Shown here one piece after another: positions 18,444 to 27,719 of a stretch of 64,000 nucleotides of DNA (the first letter of the stretch is position 1; each line of letters begins with the position of its first letter). This stretch comes from an uncultured Sphaerochaeta sp. (GTDB taxonomy: Bacteria > Spirochaetota > Spirochaetia > Sphaerochaetales > Sphaerochaetaceae), in assembly GCF_963677075.1 (NCBI RefSeq), contig NZ_OY781873.1:1054001-1118000 (forward strand). The letters are read 5' to 3'. Below the pieces are notes generated by a model that was not told where the DNA came from, searched no databases, and worked only from the letters and a program-made list of their open reading frames with translations. A program made the position numbers and the translations under genes.

Positions 18444-20708
18444 CTACAATGCAGCTAGTTCTTCCTGTGTGTTACGAATAGCCGTTTGTACGTCAATCTC
18501 TTTTTCCATCAGTTGGTAAAACCAGTTGCAAATGATGGTATCAACCTTATTCTGAGGAATAACCTTTCCCTCTGTATTTGTAGGTGGGATAATGGGTTTT
18601 CCATACTTGTATGATGAACAGTAAAGAGGGAACCAAGGATAGAGCTTCGCCAACTCGTCATTGAGATAGGTCTTGCGTACCGCAGAGAATCCGCCTAGGA
18701 CCGCGAAATATGAACTAATGGTGTCCATGCATGCCCATTTGATGAATTCAAATGCCTGTGCTTTCTTTGTGCTGCTTGAGCTGATCCCAAGGCCCCATCC
18801 ACCAAGGATCGGTATACCCCCAGGAATTTCACTGTATCCAATATTCTCTTCTTTGATGACTTGATCAGTTTGAAGGGCAATCTTATTGAAGAATGAAGGA
18901 TAGGTGATGACCATTGCCGTCTCTCCGCAGAGAAAATCCTTGACCACACTCTCTTCATTGGATTCCAGATAATTGGGTTTGACATATTTCAACAAACGAA
19001 GTGTTGCAACATAGCTCTTAAGTACGTTCTGGTTATTCAGAAGAAGATTGGTCGAAGCTTTCGTAAGAGGATTATCCTTATTGAAAGAAAGCAACCTTAG
19101 GAAGATCTCAGGTGCGAGGCATTCAGGATAGGCCGCAGGGAAGGAAGTTCCGTAGTCAATGGAATCCGAATGTACGGTGAAGAACTGTGCTATGGCATTG
19201 AACTCTTTCCAAGTCTTTGGAGGTCTCAACCCAGTGCGAAATTTCTTCCTATATGCTGTTTGGTTGGTTTCATCTTCGAAAAGGTCTTTTCTGTAGTATA
19301 AAATCTGCGGAGCATACATAAACGGAAGACCAAATACTTTTTCTTTCCACTGCCCGAAGAATTCTGCAGAATTCGGGAAAAAGAGTTCATTGTATTTTTC
19401 TGAGTCCCTCGTCTTGTCGGTTATGTCGGCAAGAATCTCATTCTGTACCAGTGTTTCCAGCCAAGGGATATCGTACATGATGACATCACTTTGTCCCTGT
19501 GTTTGAGGATTTTGTTTTTCTTCCAATATCTTCTCAAGTAATTTTTGGTGAGAAATGACAGATATCTTGGGTTTAAAACTAAAATGTGCAGAGAAATTGT
19601 CTAGAATGCTGATAAGTGCATGGGTCTGGGTGGTGTCGAGCATCAGCACATTCAAATCTGTGCCACTGAACTGCTTTGGCCTCTCCTGTATTCCAAACAG
19701 GTGATGGTTCTCTATAGTGTCTCCGGTTATCCGGTCTGAGAAAATAATGTTTTTGCTTTCAAGAACTGGGCGCTCAATCTCATCCACAAGTATTGATGCA
19801 GCTGTTGATCCGATCTTGATTGCTGGTCTCAGTGTGGAGAGAGAGGCATCACTGTAGGTGAGGGAGTTCCAGTGTTCCTCTCCCAGCGTGACAACAGGAA
19901 TATCGTCTTGGGAATACCCTAGGAACAGTAGGCTCTCAATAATACCTTTTGCCTTGTTCTCCGAGGTGGTAAGGATGGCATCAGGTTTTTGTTCTTTGAG
20001 AATACTGGACATACTGACAACAGCTCTGAACGTGTCTTCCTTGCTTAGTAGTGGCGTAATGATATGGTTCTTGGGAATTTCCATTGCAGCATGTTCAAAT
20101 GCAGTTGAAAAGCCCCTGATACACTCTGACTCGCAATAGTACTTTTCCGGACCAGTGAATAAGAACAAGTTCTTCTTCTCATCCTTGATGAGTGCTCTGG
20201 TGAGCTCCAAGAGTGTAGTATAGTTATCATTCATGACAAAACTACACTCCAGTCCCTCCATCTTGCGGTCTATGAGGACTAAGGGGATGTTTCGCTCTAT
20301 GAATGTTTCGTAGTACTTTTTCCATTCATCAGGAATTGAGGTGAAGACGATCAAGCCGCAAATCTGTTTCTTTGCAAACGTTTCAATACAGGATTTCTCA
20401 TAATCTTTTCGTTCATAGGAAAGTGCAAGATTGATGATGTAGGGTGTGTCACGGAACACACTCTCGATTCCTTCCAATACCTTGATGTAGTAGTTATCTT
20501 CAAAATTTGGGAGCAACACACCAATATCATTGTATTGCTTGGTTCTCAGGTTCTTTGCAAGATAGTTTGGCTTGTATGCAGTCTGGTCAATTGCAGAGGC
20601 GATCCGCTTGGCCGTTTCGGGACTCACCGGTTTCGATTTGTTAAGGTAATTGGAAACAGTTCCAATCGAAACACCTGCTAATATTGAAACATCCTTGATC
20701 GTTGCCAT
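18444..20708 (-). CDS. LacI regulator fused to a solute-binding-protein domain
   Basis: A 754-residue protein with an unusual layout. Residues 1-50 are a LacI helix-turn-helix (ATIKDVSILAGVSIGTVSNYL). About 56-335 is a LacI/RbsB-like sensor domain. About 350-754 looks like an extracellular solute-binding protein family 1 domain (YAPQILYYRKDLFED, then GGIPILGGWGLGISSSSTKKAQAFEFIKWA). There is no signal peptide, so the binding domain would act in the cytoplasm, probably as a second ligand sensor. The start is placed at 20708 because GGAGAGG precedes it; an upstream in-frame ATG adds four residues. A paralogue with the same layout is at 44281-46440. It lies downstream of the creatinase-like operon on the same strand. 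Confidence 0.85.
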   Translation of the reverse strand: MATIKDVSILAGVSIGTVSNYLNKSKPVSPETAKRIASAIDQTAYKPNYLAKNLRTKQYNDIGVLLPNFEDNYYIKVLEGIESVFRDTPYIINLALSYERKDYEKSCIETFAKKQICGLIVFTSIPDEWKKYYETFIERNIPLVLIDRKMEGLECSFVMNDNYTTLLELTRALIKDEKKNLFLFTGPEKYYCESECIRGFSTAFEHAAMEIPKNHIITPLLSKEDTFRAVVSMSSILKEQKPDAILTTSENKAKGIIESLLFLGYSQDDIPVVTLGEEHWNSLTYSDASLSTLRPAIKIGSTAASILVDEIERPVLESKNIIFSDRITGDTIENHHLFGIQERPKQFSGTDLNVLMLDTTQTHALISILDNFSAHFSFKPKISVISHQKLLEKILEEKQNPQTQGQSDVIMYDIPWLETLVQNEILADITDKTRDSEKYNELFFPNSAEFFGQWKEKVFGLPFMYAPQILYYRKDLFEDETNQTAYRKKFRTGLRPPKTWKEFNAIAQFFTVHSDSIDYGTSFPAAYPECLAPEIFLRLLSFNKDNPLTKASTNLLLNNQNVLKSYVATLRLLKYVKPNYLESNEESVVKDFLCGETAMVITYPSFFNKIALQTDQVIKEENIGYSEIPGGIPILGGWGLGISSSSTKKAQAFEFIKWACMDTISSYFAVLGGFSAVRKTYLNDELAKLYPWFPLYCSSYKYGKPIIPPTNTEGKVIPQNKVDTIICNWFYQLMEKEIDVQTAIRNTQEELAAL

Positions 20709-20752
20709 GCACCTCTCCATTGCTATAGTAATGATAAATCAGTAGGGAAATG

Positions 20753-20765
20753 TTGTCGATAACAA
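20753..20765. promoter_or_regulatory. Candidate operator upstream of the LacI-SBP gene
   Basis: An imperfect inverted repeat TTGTCGATAACAA lies 45 bases before the regulator start, the usual place for self-regulation. It differs from the TTGAAACG-type sites at 23204 and 46463. Confidence 0.3.
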
Positions 20766-20835
20766 GATGTGATGAACCAAAAGTATCCTACTTACCAATA
20801 TTCTGTTTGATTTTCCATATGTCCTAGAAAGCTAT

Positions 20836-20870
20836 GAAACACCCCGTGACCTTTGGTTACAGGGTGTTTC
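20836..20870 (-). terminator. Terminator after the creatinase-like gene
   Basis: A strong hairpin with a 9-bp outer stem (GAAACACCC / GGGTGTTTC) and a 6-bp inner stem separated by one mismatch starts 29 bases past the stop. It separates this operon from the LacI-SBP gene on the same strand. Confidence 0.75.
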
Positions 20871-20898
20871 TTCGTATTAGCCCTTCTGCATTACCATA

Positions 20899-22071
20899 TT
20901 AGCATGGGATTTCATAAATCTTTCCTAGAGGTTCACTGAGCAACAAAGATTTTCCAGGTTTCACGCATATTCCAGTCTCCCACCTACAGCCAAATTTCTC
21001 TGCTGAGAAGTATGTATCAACTTGGAATGTCATGTTTTCCTGAAGCTTATAGTTGGAAGAGGTTTCCATCCAAGGAGCCTCTACCTCGATCATACCGGTT
21101 CCATGACATGGTCCGTACACAAAGTAGTCTTGCATCCCGGCTTCAACAGCTTTGGCATAGAAATCCTTGGCAATTTTGGATGCTTCAGCTCCTACTTTCA
21201 CCTGCTCCAGTGTCCAGTTATGCATGGAGAGGCAAAATTCAACCAAGTCACGCTTCTCACCAACAAGTGGTCCCATACTGATTGGCATCCCGATACTTGG
21301 ACTGTATCCCTCTATCTTTGCTGAAAGGTTCAACTGTACCAGGTCTCCTTTTTCAATGGTTCGATAGGTAGAACGCGAGATAGCATGACTAGTCGATTTT
21401 TCGCTGAATACGTACATGGGAAGTCCTTCGTATTCAGCTCCATGTTCATAGATACATTTCTGTGCGATACCAACCATCTGGAGCTCAGTTACTCCTGGGC
21501 GGATTTCAGCCATAACTGCCTCAGTGGCTTTCTTTACAATGTCGAACCCTCTTTGCATACAGGCAAGCTCATTGACAGATTTAATCATTCTGAGCGATCG
21601 GACAATCTCTTCATTCCTGATAATTTCGGCATTCGGGAAACATCTTTTCAAACCTTCAAGCTGAATGGGGTTGGTAACCAGGTATCCAGCAATACCAATG
21701 CGTAGATTGCTTCCTTTCACTCCGAGAAACTCAAACACATCTTTGTATGTACTTACCTTTGCTTCAGGATAGGCAGGATCTGCAGATTCACGATACTCCA
21801 ACAAGGTGAAGATGTCTTTGAGTACACTCCTGTCAGCAGCATATTTTGAGCTTTCAGGGCCTACCATCAAAGCAGCTTTTCCATCTCGTCCAATAGCCAC
21901 CCCTGCAGTTTCGAAAAGTGGCCAGTAGTTCGTAAAATACCGCACGAATGAATAGTCTGCTTCATTACAGTGAGTGACTAAAACATCCAATCCAGCTTCT
22001 TCCATCAACTTTGAAGCCTTCTTGATTCTCCCGAAGTACTCTTCTTCTGGGATTCTTACCCTGTCCATCAT
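20899..22071 (-). CDS. M24-family pita-bread protein, creatinase/prolidase-like, with altered metal site
   Basis: A 390-residue protein with the two-domain layout of creatinase and aminopeptidase P: an N-terminal domain (1-160) and a C-terminal pita-bread domain. The active-site His about 229 (TSHAIS), His about 323 (PCHGTGM) and Glu about 365 (CRWETGICV) are kept. The two aspartates that normally bind the metals appear replaced: the first position reads LNLS (Asn about 248) and the second falls in YSPSIG. Creatinase shares this fold and works without metal, so a creatinase-like amidine or amide hydrolase is as likely as a peptidase. AGGAGG precedes the ATG, which overlaps the DUF4432 gene by four bases. 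A creatininase-like gene sits in the divergent operon. Confidence 0.8.
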   Translation of the reverse strand: MMDRVRIPEEEYFGRIKKASKLMEEAGLDVLVTHCNEADYSFVRYFTNYWPLFETAGVAIGRDGKAALMVGPESSKYAADRSVLKDIFTLLEYRESADPAYPEAKVSTYKDVFEFLGVKGSNLRIGIAGYLVTNPIQLEGLKRCFPNAEIIRNEEIVRSLRMIKSVNELACMQRGFDIVKKATEAVMAEIRPGVTELQMVGIAQKCIYEHGAEYEGLPMYVFSEKSTSHAISRSTYRTIEKGDLVQLNLSAKIEGYSPSIGMPISMGPLVGEKRDLVEFCLSMHNWTLEQVKVGAEASKIAKDFYAKAVEAGMQDYFVYGPCHGTGMIEVEAPWMETSSNYKLQENMTFQVDTYFSAEKFGCRWETGICVKPGKSLLLSEPLGKIYEIPC

Positions 22072-23111
22072 ACAATTCCTCCTAACATAGTAATTGCTGT
22101 TTGTAATGATTTGCTTTCTGGGTATTCATCCAACCCAAATGCAAATTGGAACCTTATCGAACTACCTGGTTCAAGTAGTTTCATATTTCCTTGCTTGGTT
22201 TCAGTTGTTTTCCCTCTAGGACCTGCAGTTGCAGGTAGGCTGAACCCACAGGCTGAGCGGTCCAGCGTCTTGGTCAGCCAAGCAACTGTGTGATCGAGTG
22301 TAGAGGTGTTTATTGCGACCCAAACCCTCTGATGATTCTCACGAATCATTCTATTTACACACACATCTCCATGTTCTGGCTTATTCTTCATGATCGCCAC
22401 AAGTTCAGGACTGATCGAGGGAATCTTCGAAGGGTGTAAGAAACGAGCGGGGTCATCAACCACACCGGGAATGGTTTCATCGAGTACTGTTACTGTGTTC
22501 TTGTTGAATTCATCAATTCCATACTGCAACTCAGTGACATGGTCCAAAGAGAGATTCAGATGATTGAGATACATATATTCCAGTGATGTTTTCTGTAGAT
22601 TTTTCAATTGTGAATCAACCAAGACAGAGGTTCCTGTTTCAGAAATCCTAAGAGAAGGGGAGAATTTATACGAGGCAATGAAAGGAACTGTATATTGATA
22701 ACTCCCATGTAATGATATTGGGAACGGTCCATCAGAGAACTCTATCCAGGCGCTGTCATATTTTGCAAGAGGCAACTCTCCATGATGGAGATGGGTGTCG
22801 TCCTTGCTTGGGTTGCCCATTGCAGTAATGCCACAGTGGATCATGAGAGCTCCATAATTATGCAGGAAGTTTCTGGCAGCGTAATCAGGTTCAGATATAA
22901 ATCCCTTGAATTTCTGTTCAATACCACCAATTTCCCAGCTCCAGAGGCTCTGTCCAAAGAATGGTAACCAAACAAAGGTTCCAATCCCGATTGAAATACG
23001 GACAGCTTCCACACCTGTTCTAAAGATAAAGGTAGAAATACGAACAGTATCACTCTCAAGAAGCAATGTCTCTGTTGAGGTGAATTGGGCTTTAGTTACA
23101 TGCAATTTCAT
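22068..23111 (-). CDS. DUF4432 family aldose-epimerase-like protein
   Basis: A 347-residue cytoplasmic protein resembling the DUF4432 branch of galactose-mutarotase-like proteins. A histidine-rich THLHHGELP motif (about 125-133) probably marks the sugar-binding site, and a C-terminal LEPGSSIRFQFAFGLDE fits the fold. The start is placed at ATG 23111 because AAGGA lies seven bases before it; an in-frame ATG at 23126 would put that site inside the gene. It is the first gene of a two-gene operon with the creatinase-like protein. The likely role is anomer or isomer handling of the sugar part of an imported conjugate; no reaction is proven for most of this family. Confidence 0.75.
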   Translation of the reverse strand: MKLHVTKAQFTSTETLLLESDTVRISTFIFRTGVEAVRISIGIGTFVWLPFFGQSLWSWEIGGIEQKFKGFISEPDYAARNFLHNYGALMIHCGITAMGNPSKDDTHLHHGELPLAKYDSAWIEFSDGPFPISLHGSYQYTVPFIASYKFSPSLRISETGTSVLVDSQLKNLQKTSLEYMYLNHLNLSLDHVTELQYGIDEFNKNTVTVLDETIPGVVDDPARFLHPSKIPSISPELVAIMKNKPEHGDVCVNRMIRENHQRVWVAINTSTLDHTVAWLTKTLDRSACGFSLPATAGPRGKTTETKQGNMKLLEPGSSIRFQFAFGLDEYPESKSLQTAITMLGGIV

Positions 23112-23187
23112 GAAATATTCCTTCATAGTATCACTGTAATGGCATTGTAATGGTGCTATTTTGAATGCACAAGAAATATAGCGATTA

Positions 23188-23217
23188 ATTATACTAAAAT
23201 ATATTGAAACGATTTAA
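23188..23217 (-). promoter_or_regulatory. Promoter and LacI-type operator of the DUF4432-creatinase operon
   Basis: On the minus strand a perfect -10 TATAAT lies at 23188-23193. The imperfect palindrome TTGAAACGATTTAA (23204-23217), centred on CG like many LacI-family sites, covers the -35 position. A very similar site is at 46463, also next to a LacI-SBP gene. Confidence 0.5.
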
Positions 23218-23372
23218 TGAAAAAATAATTAGTACAGCTATTGTTTTCTTGCAAATTCAAAAATCCGTTTCTATACTACATTTGACTTGAAAAATGTATC
23301 GAATGTATTTCTTAAAGCCTACAATAAATAGCATGAGAGAAATGATTATGCTAAGCATTTAAGGAGTCGAAT

Positions 23373-23732
23373 GTGGACTACGGAAAAAAAGTGTGGGTCT
23401 TTCCTGATGCAGAGTTGCCTCCCATAGGAAATAACCTAATCCCAGGACATGAATCTATCATCATTACCAACCTTGGAGACCAGGAAGCATGCATTTCGAT
23501 TACCTTGCTTTATGTTGATAAGGATCCGGTTGAAAATATTACAGTTTCTGTGGGTGCTAAACGAGTTCGATGTCTCCGGACCAATGAAGATAAGGATTTC
23601 TCTGGTCATACAGCAACCATCGGGGAACAATATGCAATCTTATTGGAGAGTGATGTACCTGTGGTAGCCCAATATGGGAGAGCCGAACCCCGCAATGTGA
23701 GTTTCTATACGACTCCTGGATACTGTGAATAG
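23373..23732 (+). CDS. ASRT-family (sensory rhodopsin transducer-like) protein
   Basis: A 119-residue soluble beta-sandwich protein matching the Anabaena sensory rhodopsin transducer family (PF07100): KKVWVFPDAELPP at the start, GHESIIITNLGD, then ESDVPVVAQYGRAE and a final SFYTTPGY. The start is GTG 23373, six bases after AAGGAG; the nearby ATG at 23371 is in a different frame. No rhodopsin gene is present. The family is often found in sugar-use operons, where a ligand-binding or sensing role has been suggested. It is the first gene of the operon with the creatininase-like hydrolase and Rbs-type importer. Confidence 0.85.
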   Translation: MDYGKKVWVFPDAELPPIGNNLIPGHESIIITNLGDQEACISITLLYVDKDPVENITVSVGAKRVRCLRTNEDKDFSGHTATIGEQYAILLESDVPVVAQYGRAEPRNVSFYTTPGYCE

Positions 23733-23741
23733 GAGGAAAGA

Positions 23742-24479
23742 ATGCAATTGATTGATATGTTTTTCGATCAGATAGAGGACGCCAAGAAACGGAATGTTCC
23801 CTTCATCATCCCCATCGGTACTATTGAATACCATGCACATCATGCGTCCTGTGGCACAGACACGATGGTGATCAATGGATGCTTGAGAGAACTGGAGAAA
23901 GAGAGAGAAATCGTTGTAATGCCACCGATTTGGTACGGGGTTGCCTCATATGCTGTTGGGGGTCCTGAAACCGGGACAATCCATGTTGATGAAGATGCCC
24001 ACACCCAATACCTTTATGCTGTTTTGAAATCACTCATCTATGGTGGGAACAAGAATATCTACCTCATGGTACACCACCAGACAGAAGAAGATGCCCTGAT
24101 GCCGATGACCATCTCCTGCCATAAGGCTGCAAAGAAAGTAATCATGGAGTATATGGAAGAGACAAGAGGAAGAGGTTGGTGGGGGAGTAACAGCTTCAAG
24201 GATTACTATGAGAATCTTGGTTCTGGAGATGACCCATTCTCCTACATAAAAGTAGTGCCGTTGATCGGGAAAGAAGCACAACATGCCTGCGGGGGCTTTG
24301 ATCATGCTGGCAAATGGGAAACTTCTCTGATGATGGGCACATACCCAGAGAATGTTGACCTGGCTCTATGTGAGAGGAACACTGAGTGGTTCGCACAAAA
24401 TGCTGTTGAGGCAAGCACAGAGCTTGGAGGTCATATGGTTTCCTGTGTGCTTGATTGGTTGCGCAAGACAATCATCTGA
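23742..24479 (+). CDS. Creatininase-family amidohydrolase
   Basis: A 245-residue hydrolase of the creatininase family, metal-dependent enzymes that open cyclic or linear amides. Metal ligands can be placed at Glu about 29, His about 31 and Asp about 40 (GTIEYHAHHASCGTD), His about 111-112 (VHHQTEED, where most members read NGHGGN) and Glu about 193 (DHAGKWETSL). The changed central motif suggests a substrate other than creatinine. An AGGAGG site precedes the ATG, nine bases after the ASRT gene. The creatinase-like gene in the divergent operon is a natural partner. Confidence 0.85.
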   Translation: MQLIDMFFDQIEDAKKRNVPFIIPIGTIEYHAHHASCGTDTMVINGCLRELEKEREIVVMPPIWYGVASYAVGGPETGTIHVDEDAHTQYLYAVLKSLIYGGNKNIYLMVHHQTEEDALMPMTISCHKAAKKVIMEYMEETRGRGWWGSNSFKDYYENLGSGDDPFSYIKVVPLIGKEAQHACGGFDHAGKWETSLMMGTYPENVDLALCERNTEWFAQNAVEASTELGGHMVSCVLDWLRKTII

Positions 24480-24547
24480 ATGTGAAAAATATATGTTGTA
24501 GACATATAGGATCAATATCCTGGAAACAGGAAAAAAAGGAGAGCAAT

Positions 24548-25549
24548 ATGAAAAAAGGAGTTGTTACATTACTGGTTCTCGTTTTGGCGAGCACAATGGT
24601 TTTCGCCCAAGGTGCACCAGAAGGGGCTGATGATCAAACAAAAATCGGTGTAAGCATCATGGAATTGTCTGCTTATACATGGTACCTCGGAGTAATTGAT
24701 GGTTGTGAGCAGTGGGCAAAAGATAACCCAGAAGCAAACTTTACATTCCAGTTTGAGGATTCTCGTTCTGATGTATCCACCATGCTGAACAATATTGAGG
24801 CACTAGTCACCGGTGGCGCAAAAGGTATCATTTTGTTCCCTGCTGATGCGTCCTCAGCAATTCCGACCATGAAGCAGTATGTGGCGAAAGGAATTCCCTT
24901 TGTTATTGGTGATTATGCTCAGAATCCTCAGAAAGAGAGTGATATTGTGTGGGAGACCTTTGTTGGTCACGACATGAGGATGCTCGGAGAAACAGCAGGA
25001 AAAGTTGCTGTTGAGTATCTCAAGACCCTGAACAAACAGAATCCTGTGTGTCTCTTTATCAGCAGACCTACCTCTGGCCAAGTTTCGCTTGACAGGTATG
25101 AAGGTTTTAGGGATGTAGTATTGGCTTCATTCCCGAAGGCAAGAATTATTGAAGAAGGTGATGTTGGTGCAGGTTCAAGAGACTCTGCCCAGAGCCTCAT
25201 GGAAAATGTCTTACAGAGAGAACCTGTCATTGATGTGGTCAGTGGACACAACGATGCTGAGGTAGTGGGAGCATATAATGCTGCTAAGGCCGCCAACCGA
25301 CGAGAGATCAAATTCATTGGAATTGCAGGGGACAAGGATGTTCTCTCCTATATTACCGATGGAAATGAGAGCTGGATTGGTGAAGTTCTCCAAAACCCAG
25401 TAGATCTTGGATATCAGGCAACAGAGGCTATGTATCAGGCACTGGTTGAGAAGAAGACCCTGGATAAAGTTTGGGATCTTCCAAAACCGGAAGCAATCAC
25501 CCCAGCGAATGTTAGTGAGTATGATTGGCAGAACTGGTCCTGGCTCTAG
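24548..25549 (+). CDS. Rbs-type sugar ABC transporter binding protein
   Basis: Periplasmic binding protein of the RbsB/Peripla_BP_4 type, 333 residues, with a signal peptide (MKKGVVTLLVLVLASTMVFA) cut before QGAPEG. Features include GAKGIILFPADASSAIPTMK and GIAGDKDVLSYI. The start is ATG 24548, after AAAAGGAGAG; a longer in-frame opening from 24455 overlaps the creatininase gene and would bury the signal peptide. It works with the ATPase at 27720 and the permease at 29222. The ligand is unknown; neighbours suggest a glycoside or amide-linked sugar. Confidence 0.92.
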   Translation: MKKGVVTLLVLVLASTMVFAQGAPEGADDQTKIGVSIMELSAYTWYLGVIDGCEQWAKDNPEANFTFQFEDSRSDVSTMLNNIEALVTGGAKGIILFPADASSAIPTMKQYVAKGIPFVIGDYAQNPQKESDIVWETFVGHDMRMLGETAGKVAVEYLKTLNKQNPVCLFISRPTSGQVSLDRYEGFRDVVLASFPKARIIEEGDVGAGSRDSAQSLMENVLQREPVIDVVSGHNDAEVVGAYNAAKAANRREIKFIGIAGDKDVLSYITDGNESWIGEVLQNPVDLGYQATEAMYQALVEKKTLDKVWDLPKPEAITPANVSEYDWQNWSWL

Positions 25550-25562
25550 AATCGTTTAGTAG

Positions 25563-25593
25563 AATTGGGCAGAGGGTTTTCTTCTGCCCAATT
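25563..25593 (+). terminator. Hairpin after the Rbs-type binding-protein gene
   Basis: A perfect 11-bp stem (AATTGGGCAGA / TCTGCCCAATT) lies 14 bases after the stop, with no T-run. It probably stabilises the binding-protein mRNA or partly ends transcription before the rest of the operon. Confidence 0.6.
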
Positions 25594-25628
25594 ATGTAAG
25601 AACCATAACACGTTAAGAAAGGTACAAC

Positions 25629-27704
25629 ATGATTACTGTATTACCGGAACCCAAACGTCTTCTTGATACCGAGGGTTTCTCAACACTTTTTACCACAATA
25701 CATATTGGTACTGATGATGCACGGTTACTGGAAATTGCAAAAAACCGTTTTTGGAATTATCCAGGTATTCTTGGTGATATCATTGCGAACTCCCTGCAGA
25801 TTGATTTGGTCGCATCCTTGGAATCGATTGAAGTCGAAAACGAAGAGTTGTTTAGAGACCAAGGATATGCTCTGGTGGTTACAGAAGATCACGTCACATT
25901 GCGTTATGAGCATAGCGCTGGGTATATTAATGGACTCACCACTATTAAGATGCTTCTGCAGGAAAAACCTAACGGGTATGTACTGCCTTGTTGCGAGATT
26001 GTAGATTGGCCCTCAGTTGCTGTTAGGGCGGTAGCCCCTACATTCTCCTGGTATGCCGGGTATGGGAGAATAGGCTTTGATTCACAACTCTGGGACTATG
26101 ATAAGTGGGTTGAGTTCCTGAATATCAGTCTCGATAACAAGATCAACCAGTTCAACATGGTCATGTATGGATACTGGCCGTTTGAATTCGAACAGTACCC
26201 GGAGACAGTGCTGAGAGATGTTCCTCTCAAGATCTGGAATGCTGAGAATAATGCATGGTTGCAAATCAAGTATACGCATCCCAATATTGTTAACCCATAT
26301 CTCGATAGACTGATCGAGTATGGGCATATGATGGAATTCTCCTTCTTCGCTTATGTTGGACTGAATTCCTATAATGGAGGGTATTCCATCAAGCATCCTG
26401 AAGCTAGGATGATTCCTCCGGAATCCAGCCAATTCCTCAATGATTTTGATTCACTCTGTCTGAGCAATGAACAGAATGTGGACTATATTCTCTCTTCAAT
26501 GCGGCACATTGCTCAACTGGGATTTGATGGCTTCTCGTTGGAAGAGAGTGAAGAAGGATTCTGGTTTTGTGAATGTGAATCCTGTAAAAGTAATTGGAGA
26601 TCATCTGGCGCAAGCCCAGGTGAAGCAAAGCATAAAGCAAATATTTGGTTACTGAATAGAATCTGGGAGACGGTGAAGTCAGTGAACCCTGATGCAACAT
26701 TGGGTATCAGGGCTTTCAGGCAACCTCCGCTTGAGAAGGATCCTTCATTCCTGGAAGAGTGTGTTCGCACCATGCCCAAAGGTATCAATCTCTTCTGGGC
26801 ACCGGGGCTCTATGTTCCCGAAACGGAGTTCCCCAAATGGGTCGATGCCTTTGGGAAAGAGCATATCTGGGGAAGGGACACTGAAGCTAATTCAATTACT
26901 TCTACCATGGGAAGACTCTACCGGACTTTTGCCTCTAATCTGATTCGCTATGAAGATGAAGCAAATGAACAGGTCATTGAGACTGATATTGCCCAACATA
27001 TTGGAAGTATTGAAATGGGTGTTCACGGAATCAATGGATTCATGTTTGAATGGTACGGTCTGTTCCTCCATGAATTCGCCCATGGCAATTATGGGTGGGG
27101 CTCAAAAATGGAACCCGAAACATTCTTCAAACGTGCTTGTCAGCTGCATTTTGGGTCCCTCGGAGAGAAGGTGCTGTATGTGATGAAAAATATGCTTACC
27201 ATCCATGAGAGTCAGATGCCGTTCTACACCACTGCATTCCCATTTCAGAAAAACAAGATCCAGAGGAGCGATATTCCTGCAATCATGGAAGCCAAGGAGA
27301 GGCATCCTGAGATTCTAGCAATACTCAAGGAGCTTTACTGTGCCTGCAATGAGAATCCACGGCTACAATGCTGGGCTCCCCATTTCAATAAGCTGATTAA
27401 TGCTGAGAGAAGAAATGCAGTAATCTATGACATGGTTCTGGCTTCTCTTACATATGAAGAAGAACAAGATCCAGTGAAGAAGGATGCCCTTCTTGATGAA
27501 ATCCTCCTGTTCAATGAGCGGGACTTTGCCATCGCAAAGGAGATGTTCTTTGATGTGAATCCTGTGAGTGAAACCGGCGTAAGAAGCTGCATGTTCCCTT
27601 ATCATGAGATTAAACGATTGATATACAACATCAGGCATCCAGAAGATCCAGACAATGACATTATTTGTTCTGGTATCGAAGCCCTTGGTTGGCTTTGGTT
27701 ATAG
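25629..27704 (+). CDS. GH20/GH67-like glycoside hydrolase candidate
   Basis: A 691-residue protein without a signal peptide. The first 130 residues resemble the small N-terminal domain of GH20 enzymes (ITVLPEPKRLLDTEG, then GYALVVTEDHVTLRYEHSAG). A barrel-like region follows from about 135, starting with DWPSVAVRAVAP. A conspicuous acidic-cysteine stretch, DGFSLEESEEGFWFCECESC (about 304-323), could hold catalytic acids and a small metal site. The usual GH20 Asp-Glu pair is not evident. Proteins of this shape are annotated variously as GH20-like, GH67-like or DUF4838-related. The operon context suggests it acts on the imported compound in the cytoplasm. Confidence 0.6.
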   Translation: MITVLPEPKRLLDTEGFSTLFTTIHIGTDDARLLEIAKNRFWNYPGILGDIIANSLQIDLVASLESIEVENEELFRDQGYALVVTEDHVTLRYEHSAGYINGLTTIKMLLQEKPNGYVLPCCEIVDWPSVAVRAVAPTFSWYAGYGRIGFDSQLWDYDKWVEFLNISLDNKINQFNMVMYGYWPFEFEQYPETVLRDVPLKIWNAENNAWLQIKYTHPNIVNPYLDRLIEYGHMMEFSFFAYVGLNSYNGGYSIKHPEARMIPPESSQFLNDFDSLCLSNEQNVDYILSSMRHIAQLGFDGFSLEESEEGFWFCECESCKSNWRSSGASPGEAKHKANIWLLNRIWETVKSVNPDATLGIRAFRQPPLEKDPSFLEECVRTMPKGINLFWAPGLYVPETEFPKWVDAFGKEHIWGRDTEANSITSTMGRLYRTFASNLIRYEDEANEQVIETDIAQHIGSIEMGVHGINGFMFEWYGLFLHEFAHGNYGWGSKMEPETFFKRACQLHFGSLGEKVLYVMKNMLTIHESQMPFYTTAFPFQKNKIQRSDIPAIMEAKERHPEILAILKELYCACNENPRLQCWAPHFNKLINAERRNAVIYDMVLASLTYEEEQDPVKKDALLDEILLFNERDFAIAKEMFFDVNPVSETGVRSCMFPYHEIKRLIYNIRHPEDPDNDIICSGIEALGWLWL

Positions 27705-27719
27705 AAAAGAGGTAGATGA

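Noticed and set aside
24455..24547. Longer start for the Rbs-type binding protein
   Set aside because: It would place 31 residues before a clear signal peptide and a strong ribosome site.
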